This document shows, piece after piece, positions 10,261-18,839 of a stretch of 64,000 bases of DNA (its first letter is position 1; each line of letters starts with the position of its first letter). The stretch spans positions 108,986,278 to 109,050,277 of the forward strand of contig CM066043.1 of NCBI GenBank assembly GCA_033557465.1, given 5' to 3'. The position numbers were made by a program, and so were the translations under genes. The notes beneath the pieces are model-generated. The model did not search any database. It was not told where the DNA came from and was given only the letters and a program-made list of their open reading frames with translations. This DNA is from Ichthyophis bannanicus. Its lineage: Eukaryota; Chordata; Amphibia; Gymnophiona; Ichthyophiidae.

Positions 10261-11864
10261 ATGGCTGCCAGTGGGTTTAAGCGGTGTGGTCGGTGTGACC
10301 GAAATATGTCACTAACCGACACACACGACTTTTGCCTCCGCTGCCTGGGCCCGGATCATGAGGAACTGATCTGTGGACCCTGCAGCAAAATGTCTTCAAA
10401 GGCGTTGAGAAGTCGGCGGCATCAGCGTGAGAGAATCTTCGCTGACCCCAGCCGTACCCGGACCTCGTCGGAGGCCTCCGCGTCGAAGGGCTCCAGCTCG
10501 GAGCAGACTGTCTGCCTTCATGGACCAGCAGAGGGCACTGCTCGCTGGCTTCGCTGGCGCCGCTGCCCCGACCGCCGGGACGTCGACATCCAAGTCGACC
10601 CCAGAGACCGAGCCGATCCTCGAGTCGATGAGAACTCGAGTCGATCCTCGGTCGAGGTCACCCTCGGCCTCCCGTTCGGGACCGAGGTCGCCGACGCCGA
10701 CTCCCTCGGCGTCGGGGCGGCTGGCGCCGCACCCTGCCCGGGCCGACCCCACCAAGTCCTCGTCGGAGTCGGTCTGGGAGTCTGAGGAGGAAGAGTCACC
10801 TGATTCTTTCCGGACTCGGTGTGTCCCATCGGACTCACCGGAGTCCGAGCCTCGGAAGCAGTCCCCCCCGGAGGATGCCCGGTTCTCGGACTTCGTTAGG
10901 GATATGGCCAAGGCTTTGGCCTTCCCTGCGGATCCCGAGGAGGAGCCTCGAGCCGAAGAGCTCGACGCCCTCCAGTATGACTCTCCCGCGAGGGAACACT
11001 TTACTGTACCGGTTCCTCCTATGCTGGAACGACTACTCTTCCGCATGTGGGAGAGTCCGGCCTCCTCGCCGGTCCTGAGCAAGCGGGTCGATTCTATCTA
11101 TCGAGTCCGCAAGAGCCCTGGCTTTCAAAAGGCACAGCTGCCACACCATTCCATGGTAGTGGAATCGGCCATGCATCGTCTTAAGAGCCAGAAGATGCAC
11201 TCCTCGGTGCCTCCTGGAAGGGAGGCCCGTAACCTGGATGGCCTTGGCAAGAAGTGCTTCCAGGGCTCTATGCTCGCATGTCGTGTCCAGACTTACCAGC
11301 TATACATGGGCATGTATCTCCGGGATCTGGCTAAAGAGCTAGCCGGATTCTCCGCTGGTCTGTCCGAGGAACCCTTGCGGAGGTTCCTAGCCTTGTCCAC
11401 TGGCATTCGGGAATGCTCAAAGTTCATGTCCCGAGCAGCCTATGATGGCTTTGAAGCATCGGCTCGAGTGGACGCAGCCGGCATCGGTGCCCGCCGACAG
11501 GCTTGGCTTCAGTCGTCAGACCTTGAGCCCTGGGTGCAGGACAAGTTGGTCGATGTCCCCTGCCGAGGCGAAAACCTCTTTGGCAAGCCCATGGCGGAAA
11601 AGGCTGCGCAAATTGAGACTGAGACTGTCACCAGGACCAGGCTTTCTAGGAAGACCTCCGCCCCTTCCCAGAAAAAGAAGGGCTCGGGGGAAAAAGTCCT
11701 TTTACCCGAGGAAGGCGGCTGCCTACAAACAATACCCCCATTATCAGGCCCCTGCAGCTCCCCAACAGGGCCAGCAGGCCAAGGGACGGGGTAACGGGTC
11801 CCGTAGGCAGCAAGCCCCCAAGCCTGCACCACCAGCCCCTGCTCAGCAGGGTGGGGGCTTTTGA
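10261..11864 (+). pseudogene. DIRS gag-like ORF of I-b, broken by deletion and frameshift
   Basis: It starts at the ATG of 10261 (MAASGFKRCGRCDRN). The N-terminus carries three C-x2-C pairs ('CGRC', 'CLRC', 'CGPC') plus 'DTHDFC' and 'GPDHEE', a likely zinc-binding module. Then comes a Ser/Arg/Asp-rich linker, a conserved core ('EELDALQYDSP', 'LERLLFRMWE', 'LPHHSMVVESAMHRLKSQKM', 'YQLYMGMYLRDL') and a basic Gln/Ala/Pro-rich tail. Relative to I-f, 320 bases are missing at 10500/10501, shifting the frame, and one extra base in the G/A run near 11690 shifts it again. The function is presumably nucleocapsid formation, by position only. Confidence 0.88.
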
Positions 11865-13776
11865 CTCACTAAGCATAGCCTCTCCCCCCCCGCTGGTTCC
11901 TCCCAGCACCGGAGGCCGGCTGGTTCACTTCGCCCACAGGTGGTCCAGCATCACCGCAGATGCCTGGGTGCTTCAAGTCGTGCGAGAAGGCTATCTTCTC
12001 CACTTCCATCAGGTCCCTCCCTCCTATTTTCCGGGAGAACCTCCGCGACCCCCTCTGCACAGGGAGTTGCTCCTTCAGGAGTTAGCAGGTCTTCTGCAGG
12101 AACAGGCGGTGGAACCGGTGCCACACCACCTGAGAGGTCAAGGCTTTTATTCCAGGTATTTTCTGATACCAAAGAGAACAGGGGGCCTCAGACCCATCCT
12201 GGACTTGCGCAACCTCAACAAGTTCCTTGTGCGGGAGAAGTTCAAAATGCTTACCCTTGGAATCCTTCTGCCCTACCTCCAGCAGGGAGATTGGCTATGC
12301 TCCTTGGATCTAAAGGATGCCTACACGCACATCCTCATCCACCCGAGCCACCGACAATACCTAAGGTTTGTGGTGGCAGGAAATCATTACCAGTACAGAG
12401 TACTGCCCTTTGGCCTGTCCTCCGCACCGCGAGTCTTCACAAAATGTCTCGCGGTGGTGGCGGCCCATCTCCGGCTTCACGGCCTCTATGTCTTTCCGTA
12501 CCTCGACGACTGGCTCATCAGAGCAGCGTCCGCTCGGGAGGTCACCAACGCCACGCGCCGCACGGTGACTCTTCTGCAGCACTTGGGCTTTGTTATAAAC
12601 TTCGCAAAGTCCACTTTGCTCCCCTCACAGGATCTCGAGTTCATCGGCGCAAGGCTGCACACTCCTCAGGCACGAGCGTACCTACCGCTCGACAGGGCTC
12701 AACGGCTCATGGACCTAGCCGACCGTTTTCGCAGCCAGCCCCTGGTCTCCGCCAGGCGCTTCCTGAGACTACTCGGCCATATGGCTTCCACCGTCCATGT
12801 GACCCCCAATGCCCGCCTAAATATGCGGTCTGCTCAATGGTGTCTCCGCCAGCAGTGGCGCCAAGCCACAGGCGGCCTAGCAGACCTAGTGCGCGTCTCC
12901 GAGCCGCTGATCTCGTCTCTCCGGTGGTGGCTCCGGCAGCCGAACCTCGTGTTCGGAATGCCTTTCCAGTCACCTCAGCCGACCCGGGTGCTGACCACCG
13001 ATGCATCCCTCCTGGGCTGGGGAGCACATTGCCAAGAGGCACGTACTCAGGGCCTCTGGACCCCGTGGGAGTCTGCTCAGCAGATCAACTTCCTGGAGCT
13101 CAGGGCGATCCGCCTAGCTCTCAAGGCCTTCTCCCACCTGACTTCCCACCAGTCCGTCCTTGTCCAGACGGACAATCAAGTTGCCATGTTCTACGTGAAC
13201 AAGCAGGGGGGCACGGGCTCCTTCCTCCTCTGCCGAGAGGCGCAGAAGCTCTGCTCTTGGGCCGTCAGTCACGGCATTCTCCTCAAGGCAGTTTATCTCC
13301 CGGGCCAAGAAAATTGCCTGGCGGACAAACTCAGCAGGGTCCTCCAGCCGCACGAGTGGCGTCTGGATCCCTTGGTAGTTCAGAAGCTCTTCCTCAAGTG
13401 GGGCCTCCCCACGGTGGATCTCTTTGCCAGTCCTCACAACCGGCAGCTTCCTCGCTTCTGCTCTCGTCAGCCACACCCCCTTCGGGTGGCGGCGGACGCT
13501 TTTCTGATCTCATGGTCGGGGAGCCTTCTGTACGCTTTCCCTCCCATCCCGCTAGTCTCTCGGACTCTTTTCAAGGTTCTCCGAGACAGAGCCTTCATGA
13601 TCCTGGTGGCCCCTCACTGGCCCAGGCAGCCGTGGTTTCCGCTCCTACTGCAACTGGCGGTGGAGGATCCAATCCCTCTGGGGGTACAACCGGATCTCCT
13701 CACTCAGGATCAGGGGTCCCTACTGCACCCCAACCTCAGGTCTCTCAACCTCATGGCCTGGCTGCTGAGAGGGTAG
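11851..13776 (+). CDS. DIRS RT/RNase H/methylase-like polyprotein, I-b
   Basis: 641 intact codons make cDNA from the element RNA. Order: a linker from 'FDSLSIASPP'; RT with 'GFYSRYFLIPKRTGGLRPILDL' around residues 95-118, 'SLDLKDAYTHI', 'LPFGLSSAPRVF' and the catalytic 'YLDDW'; RNase H with 'TTDASLLGWGAH' (Asp), 'NFLELRAIRLAL' (Glu) and 'VQTDNQVAMFYVNKQGG' (Asp); then 'LPTVDLFASPHN' to 'PRQPWFPLLLQL', the region likened to phage DNA adenine methylases in other DIRS elements. There is no ATG near the 5' end and the frame is +1 to gag, which fits expression as a gag fusion by recoding at 11859-11865. It overlaps YR. Confidence 0.93.
   Translation: MGAFDSLSIASPPPLVPPSTGGRLVHFAHRWSSITADAWVLQVVREGYLLHFHQVPPSYFPGEPPRPPLHRELLLQELAGLLQEQAVEPVPHHLRGQGFYSRYFLIPKRTGGLRPILDLRNLNKFLVREKFKMLTLGILLPYLQQGDWLCSLDLKDAYTHILIHPSHRQYLRFVVAGNHYQYRVLPFGLSSAPRVFTKCLAVVAAHLRLHGLYVFPYLDDWLIRAASAREVTNATRRTVTLLQHLGFVINFAKSTLLPSQDLEFIGARLHTPQARAYLPLDRAQRLMDLADRFRSQPLVSARRFLRLLGHMASTVHVTPNARLNMRSAQWCLRQQWRQATGGLADLVRVSEPLISSLRWWLRQPNLVFGMPFQSPQPTRVLTTDASLLGWGAHCQEARTQGLWTPWESAQQINFLELRAIRLALKAFSHLTSHQSVLVQTDNQVAMFYVNKQGGTGSFLLCREAQKLCSWAVSHGILLKAVYLPGQENCLADKLSRVLQPHEWRLDPLVVQKLFLKWGLPTVDLFASPHNRQLPRFCSRQPHPLRVAADAFLISWSGSLLYAFPPIPLVSRTLFKVLRDRAFMILVAPHWPRQPWFPLLLQLAVEDPIPLGVQPDLLTQDQGSLLHPNLRSLNLMAWLLRG
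11859..11865 (+). promoter_or_regulatory. Candidate +1 recoding site TTT TGA C (I-b)
   Basis: The gag stop codon TGA (11862-11864) follows TTT and precedes C. The RT frame lies +1 from gag and is open exactly here, so slippage on TTT-T would read GAC and continue into RT. Equivalent sites exist at 28445-28451, 41920-41926 and, as CTT TGA C, at 52325-52331 and 38827-38833 (minus). This is inference from sequence; no recoding has been shown. Confidence 0.5.
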
Positions 13777-14813
13777 TCCTTGCTCCCCTTCTCCTGCCGG
13801 CGGAGGTGGAGGAGGTCGTCTTGGCTTCGCGACGGCCTTCTACCCGCAAATGCTACGCCCTTAAATGGCGTCGCTTTGCAGTCTGGTGTACCCAACAGTC
13901 TCAGGATCCCTTCTCCTGCCCGGTGTCGGTGATCTTGCAGTACTTGCTACACCTCTCTAATCTGGGACTTAAGTCCAACTCCGTCAAAGTTCACCTCAGT
14001 GCTCTTTCAGCACATCATGTGCCGGTGGACGGCAGACCTCTTTCCAGCGACCCTCTTGTAGCGAGGTTTCTCCGAGGTCGTCTTCTACTTAAACCACCTC
14101 TGCGCCCGCCAGCGCCTGACTGGGACCTGAATGTGGTTTTGCAGCGGATCACCTGTCCGCCTTTTGAACCTATGGCTACCTGTTCTCTCCGTTTTCTGTC
14201 TTGGAAAACACTGTTCTTGATAGCCCTCACTTCCGCTAGACGCGTAAGTGAATTGCAGGCCCTCGTGTCTGATCCCCCTTACACTAGGTTCTACAAGAAT
14301 AGGGTAGTCCTACGGACTCACCCGAAATTTCTGCCTAAAGTGGTCTCCCCCTTTCACATCAATCAGGAGGTGGTACTTCCAACCTTCTTTCCCAGACCAC
14401 ACTCCAGCCGAGCTGAAACGGTCCTCCATACCCTGGACTGTAGAAGGGCTTTGAACTTCTACCTTGACCGTACGCGGGAGCACCGTAAAGCTGCTCAGCT
14501 TTTTGTGTCTTTTGACCCCAATAAATTGGGGCTCCCGGTCTCCAAGCGTACTCTGTCCATCTGGGTTGCGGACTGTATCTCTTGGGCTTATGGGGCAGCC
14601 GGACTCTCCTTAGAAAGTCGAGTCACGGCTCATTGCGTTCGGGCAAAGGCCACGTCAGTGGCTTACCTCCGCTCTGTTCCGCTGGCAGACATCTGCCGGG
14701 CCGCTACTTGGTCTTCGAGCCAGACTTTTGCGGTCCATTACTGTCTCGAGAGGGAGTCCCGTAGGGACAGTGCTTTCGGACAGGCAGTCCTCCGTAATCT
14801 CTTTGAGGTCTGA
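13752..14813 (+). CDS. DIRS tyrosine recombinase, I-b
   Basis: About 354 intact codons encode the integrase-type enzyme that joins circular element DNA to the target. The core-binding part has 'STRKCYALKWRRFAVWC' and 'LHLSNLGLKSNSVKVHLSALSAHH'. Catalytic boxes: arginine in 'TSARRVSELQAL', 'TAHCVRAKATS' (HxxR), 'ATWSSSQTF' and the nucleophile tyrosine in 'VHYCLERESRRDSAFG'. It ends at 14813. The frame overlaps the RT ORF end by 25 bases of recognisable protein, but stays open upstream to 11940 without a recognisable domain. No ATG lies at the start of the homologous region, so the start is set by similarity. How it is translated is unknown. Confidence 0.9.
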   Translation, partial: HGLAAERVVLAPLLLPAEVEEVVLASRRPSTRKCYALKWRRFAVWCTQQSQDPFSCPVSVILQYLLHLSNLGLKSNSVKVHLSALSAHHVPVDGRPLSSDPLVARFLRGRLLLKPPLRPPAPDWDLNVVLQRITCPPFEPMATCSLRFLSWKTLFLIALTSARRVSELQALVSDPPYTRFYKNRVVLRTHPKFLPKVVSPFHINQEVVLPTFFPRPHSSRAETVLHTLDCRRALNFYLDRTREHRKAAQLFVSFDPNKLGLPVSKRTLSIWVADCISWAYGAAGLSLESRVTAHCVRAKATSVAYLRSVPLADICRAATWSSSQTFAVHYCLERESRRDSAFGQAVLRNLFEV

Positions 14814-14904
14814 GCAACTCCTACCCTCCATCCCGGATGTGGGCTACCGGTGGGTGATAATTCAGCGAAGATTCTATCCTTCTGTGCTGCTGAGCTAGAG
14901 GGAG

Positions 14905-15003
14905 TCCCATAAGTGAGGACTGACTTCCTGCTTGGTCCTGGAGAAAGCGTAGTTACTCACCTGTAACAGGTGTTCTCCAGGAGCAGCAGGAATCAGTCCT
15001 CAC
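14905..15003 (+). repeat. I-b internal complementary region
   Basis: This block reads as the complement of the left end ('cccataagtgaggactgac...ggtcctggagaaa') fused directly to the complement of the right end ('cgtagttactcacctgtaacaggtg...cagtcctcac'). That is the DIRS ICR, thought to template end completion and circle formation. It confirms both element boundaries independently. Confidence 0.92.
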
Positions 15004-15090
15004 TACCCTCCCTCCTCCCCTTGGAGTTGCAATCGTCTGCTTATGTTCTTTTTGCAAATTTTTATGCTGTCTTTTTTAGCTATGTCATCT

Positions 15091-15279
15091 GACTGGCTAA
15101 GATGGCACCTTCGGGCGGGAAGACGACCGCGCATGCGCGCTGCAATTCCCAAAGGCTTTCTCTGAAAGCTGGGGAAAATTGCTCCGCGAGGGCTCCGTCG
15201 GCGCCGACGTCACCCATAAGTGAGGACTGATTCCTGCTGCTCCTGGAGAACACCTGTTACAGGTGAGTAACTACGCTTT
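15091..15279 (+). repeat. I-b right inverted terminal repeat plus 29-nt extension
   Basis: 15091-15250 is complementary to the left ITR. The extra 15251-15279 is absent from the left end and holds the palindrome cacctgttacaggtg followed by agtaactacgcttt. This asymmetric right extension is normal for DIRS elements. The final TTT coincides with TTT in the target. Confidence 0.92.
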
Positions 15280-15458
15280 CCCTTCTTTCCCACAGCTGTT
15301 AAAGTTGAGCCCACCAGAACTGAGGGTAAATGAGGCATTTCCTGTCTCAACAGGTTCAACTTTAACAGAGCCATGGGAAAGAAGGGAAACGCTGTTCCTT
15401 TTTGCGGCTCTGCAAAGGTGAGCCAGGGCGCCGGTCAGGCAACTGCAGGGCTCTTCGG
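15280..15458. repeat. Centre and right arm of hairpin repeat
   Basis: 15277-15311 ('tttcccttctttcccac' to 'gttgagccc') is complementary to about 15351-15389, with a loop of roughly 39 bases; 15387-15458 is complementary to 9787-9859. Before I-b arrived, the repeat was one hairpin with arms of about 110 bp. It may be a foldback DNA transposon or the head-to-head ends of some other repeat. Confidence 0.75.
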
Positions 15459-15652
15459 GGGGGGGGGGGGGGTGCACAGGGTGGTTGCTTCTGTTGCTGC
15501 CCAGAAGCAGCAGCAGCCTGTCCAGCCCTTTTTTTGTTGTTTAAATTTTGAAGTCTGAGTGAGGCAGCCTTTCTTGGAGGCATTTTTGCCACCCCCAAAA
15601 GTTGCTGCCTGAGGCGACCGCCTCACTCAGTCTCATTATAGAGCCGCCCCTG
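15459..15652. repeat. Unclassified repeat ending in CAGGGGCGGCTCTA (complement)
   Basis: After a poly-G tract (15459-15473) comes 'gaggcagcctttcttggaggc' and 'ggcgaccgcctcactcag', ending 'gagccgcccctg' at 15641-15652, immediately against DIRS III-a. The complementary end caggggcggctc resembles DNA-transposon termini, but I find no partner terminus to the left. It may belong to the same element as the hairpin repeat. Confidence 0.4.
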
Positions 15653-16420
15653 TTGGTTGATCAGAGCAAAATCCAAGAGCAAAAAACGCCTTCACTACCC
15701 AGCAACTGATGGAATTCCTCTGGAGCCTGGGCTAGATTGTCACTTTGGCAAAGAGCAAGCTCAACCCGGTGCAGGATCTAGTCTTATCTGGGAGTCCGCT
15801 TTGACAACAAGTTGGGCCTTGTTTCCCTCCCAGAAGAGAGGGTGCAGAAAATTCAAGCTCATATAGTCTTTCCTTGGCATGATAGTATCATACCAAAGGT
15901 GCCATCTTCAGCTCCAGGACTCCATGGCAGTGGCCTTGGAGCTGGTGCCCTGAGCATGGGTTCACATGCATCCTCTTCAGCAGGCTCTGTGCTCTCATTG
16001 ATCCCTGCAGTTACACTCACTTTCAAAGAAGCTGGTCTTCCCACTGGTCGCCAGACAGAATCTTTTCTGATGGCTGCAACCTGAGTACCTTGAAGCAGGA
16101 ATGCTGCTGGAACCGCAGAACTGGATTTTGGTGACTGATGCCAGTCTCACTGGGTGGGGAGCGCATTGAGAGTCACTGGTGACACAAGGACTCTAGTTCC
16201 AGGAGGAAAGCACACGGTCCATCAGTTACTTGGAAATGAGGGCAGTCTTTTCTAGTTCTACAAACCTTTCTCCCTTTGATTAATCAGAGAGCGGTCAGGC
16301 AGTGTGACGTTGGCGGAAGAGATGCGTCCTCTATTGCTGTGGCCAGAAGAGAACCTAGAGGTTCTTTCGGCAGCTCACATGGCTGACAAGATGAATGTTC
16401 AAGACCTTTAAAGGAAAAGA
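15653..16420 (+). pseudogene. DIRS family III copy a: RT thumb and RNase H remnants
   Basis: The sequence begins just after the YLDDW motif position ('LIRAKSKS'), so the 5' two thirds of the element are missing. Then come 'LAKSKLNPVQDL' and 'SLPEERVQKIQAH' near 15740-15860 and a decayed RNase H ('TDASLTGWGAH'-like, near 16133-16170). The best guide is III-b, where the same blocks occur in order. Stops and frameshifts are frequent. From about 16380 to 16600 I see little that can be aligned. Confidence 0.65.
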
Positions 16421-16599
16421 AGGGACTTTAGTATTTGATATGGAAGGGCAGACTAGATAGGCCATGTGGTCTCTTTTCTGCTGTCATGTTTCTCTGTTTT
16501 CAAGCAGATTTTCTTAGACGGCATCGCCTAGTCCTGGGAGTATGGAAACTAAACCCGGCAGTGTTTCATGAGATCACTTGCTGGTGAGGTGTGCTGGTC

Positions 16600-17915
16600 A
16601 TGGATCTCATGGCCTCCGTCTCCAATGATGAGGCAACAGGTTCTTCAGCAGATGTTGGGAGCTCATGTCAGAGGACTCTTGTATGTGTTTCTTCCGTGGC
16701 CCCTAATAGGATGTCTTCATCAAAGCATAGAGGGCCATCCCGGAAAGGTGGTTCTTATTGTCCCAGACTGGTCCCAAAGAAGCTTTTGATAACCAGTTCC
16801 TGGTGTTTCCCAAACAGAATCAATCAGCTCTTGCAAGGGCTGATTCTGATGCCTCAAGTGGATCAATTCTTGCTTACAGCCTGTCTCTTGAAAACGCATG
16901 GCTGAAGCTGAAGGGCTATTCAGCAACAGTAGATATTCTCTTGAAAGCCCGTAAGCATTCAATGTTCTTGGCTTATGTCAGAGTGTGGAAAGTGTTTCAG
17001 AGCTGGTGTGGGGACAATGGGCTCTGGGTTTTTTCGTTCTCTCTTCTGGATATTTTGGCCGTCTTGCAGGCTGTGCTGGGCAAAGGGTTGGTCTTAAATT
17101 CCCTCAGAGTCCAGGTGGTAGCTCTGGTGTTACTGTGGGTGCATGCAGGGGTTCCTGCTGGCATCTCACCTCGATGTGGTCCGGGTTCTCAGAACAGTAA
17201 AGCAAGTGTGGCCACCCTGGTATACTATTGTTCCTGTGTGGGACCTCAGTCTGGTGCTATCGACTCTTAGTTGTCTTTTGAGCCTCTCTCCAGAGCTTCC
17301 TTGAAAGACCTTACCTTGAAGGTGGTTTTTTTTTCTTTGTGGTAATCTGTTTGGCACATTGAATTTCAGAGCTTCAGGCTCTAACGAAAAAGTGGTATTG
17401 AGACCGGTTCTGTCCTTTTTACTGAAGATAATGTTGTGTTTTCATCTCAATCATGCCTTGACCTACCAAGTTTTTAATGATTTGTAGGATATGTAGGAGG
17501 ATTGGCAGCAGCACTGTCTGGACCTGCACAGGATCTTGCGTCTGTATCTTAAGAGAATGGAGTCCTTCCGAAAGTCCGATTTATCTTTGTTTTGTTTGGG
17601 GGGGGGGGGCTCGCAAGGGTGAAGTAGCTTCCAAGGCTTCCATTGCCCAGTGGGCCAAGGAGGCAATCACTTCTGCCTATGTGCTAAAGAATAGCCCAGT
17701 CCCGGCTGCTCTGAAGGCACATTTGACTAGATCTCAATCGGGCCCCCTGGGTGGAGTTTAGGCTAGCTTCGCTAGCTGGCATTTGCTGGGTGGCCACTTG
17801 CTATTCCTTGCATACCTTTACATGTTGTTACCGTCTGGATTTGCAAGCCTCGAATGATGCGCATTTTGGGGCTTCGATACTCCAGGCCACACTTGTGGGT
17901 TCCTCCCAAGATTAG
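16600..17915 (+). pseudogene. DIRS family III copy a: RT tail and tyrosine recombinase remnant
   Basis: The distal RT ORF ('LLYVFLPWPLIGCLHQ', 'GKVVLIVPDWSQR') ends near 16790. The YR follows in another frame with 'KARKHSMFLAYVRVWKVFQSWC' near 16945-17010, 'LNSLRVQVVALVLLW' near 17095-17140, 'EVASKASIAQWAKEAITSAY' near 17620-17680 and a tyrosine region 'ATCYSLHTF...YRLDLQASND' near 17790-17860. It ends at 'VGSSQD' near 17913. Box I is not recognisable. It is more diverged from families I and II than those are from each other. Confidence 0.7.
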
Positions 17916-17934
17916 TTATTGCTTTTGTACATCC

Positions 17935-18782
17935 CACTTGTACTGGACTGCACTGGAGGGACGATAAGGAAGGCAAAATTAGACCTTACCTGCTAATTCT
18001 TTCCTTGAGTCCATCCAGTTCAGTCCAGTCCTGGCCCGCGCCCCCCCCCCCCCCCCCCCTCATGGGTAATGATGTTCTGTATTTTGATTCCTAGGAGAAC
18101 TGGACAAGTCCGGCTGTTTTGTCCCGGGAGGGCTTCCTGAAGGAGAACATCACTATACACTGGGGAGTCCTCTTAAAAGGTTTTATTTTCTTTATGGCAA
18201 GTATGACATTTATTTATTTATTTTATTTATTTAAAAGTATTTCTAAACCGTCTTATCCTAAAAATCAAGGCGGTGTCACAATCAAAACAATCAGATGAAG
18301 TGCTGGGGGGGTCATGCAGTGTGGGGGGAGTAGAGGGCGGGGGGGTGGGATCATGCAGGAGGAATAGTGTGAGGGGGCAGTGGTGTGAAGTGTGTGTGAG
18401 GAAGGGGATTCTAGATTAGGGTGAGCTATGTACAGTGTGCGCTATAATACAGCATGTTCTATAATACAAGGTACTTCTTTTCACCTTGTAACTAGTTCTC
18501 ATAGTTTTCTTTTCTGCAGCATTAGTTTTTGCAGGGACTTAGTTTTTGCCCTCGGGTTTGTGTACTGGGAATGTTGCCCATATTTGTAACCTTACTATGC
18601 TGTCTTGGAGTCTGCTTTGTCAATAGGATACTGATCTCTGTAGCCTATTGAGGGAGCTCTTGTACTATGACATCAGAAATCTGACATGCTAATTTCCCAG
18701 CTGCTGGTGGAGGCTGATTACCCACTCATACTGGACTGGATGGACTCAAGGAAAGACAATTAGGTAAGATCTAATTTTGCCA
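17935..18782 (+). repeat. DIRS III-a ICR, 3' region and right ITR
   Basis: The ICR at about 17940-18025 ('actggactgcactgg', 'gcaaaattagaccttacctgctaatt', 'ccttgagtccatcc') is complementary to the right end at about 18730-18782 ('ggactggatggactcaagg', 'ttaggtaagatctaattttgc'). III-b has the matching ICR at 62045-62125. Between them lie a poly-C tract (18041-18059), a T/A simple repeat (18209-18232) and a short 'accgtcttatcc...aaggcggt' segment. The right end is set by the last complementary base. Confidence 0.7.
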
Positions 18783-18839
18783 TAGGTACAATTTCACCGT
18801 AGTACAAAGACCCTTCTCATAAATTGAGTTCATCCTAGG

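Larger units (their letters stand above)
9860..15279 (+). mobile_element. DIRS-like YR retrotransposon, copy I-b
   Basis: This is a full-length structure of 5.42 kb: left ITR, gag, RT/RNase H/methylase-like ORF, overlapping YR ORF, ICR and right ITR. It is nearly identical to I-f at 39606-45386. Two deletions explain the length difference: 320 bp in gag near 10500 and about 45 bp in the 3' region near 14903. No target duplication is seen; both ends abut a TTT of the target (9858-9860 and 15277-15279). This agrees with the YR-mediated circular integration accepted for DIRS elements. RT and YR frames are intact but gag is broken, so the copy cannot supply all its own proteins. Confidence 0.95.

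Noticed and set aside
11940..13751. Calling the whole 957-codon frame a recombinase protein
   Set aside because: Only the last 354 codons resemble YR; the upstream part overlaps RT and has no recognisable domain, so it is reported as a finding only.
9860..15279. LTR retrotransposon or endogenous retrovirus for the RT-bearing elements
   Set aside because: There are no direct LTRs, protease or DDE integrase; inverted termini, an ICR and a tyrosine recombinase place them in the DIRS order.
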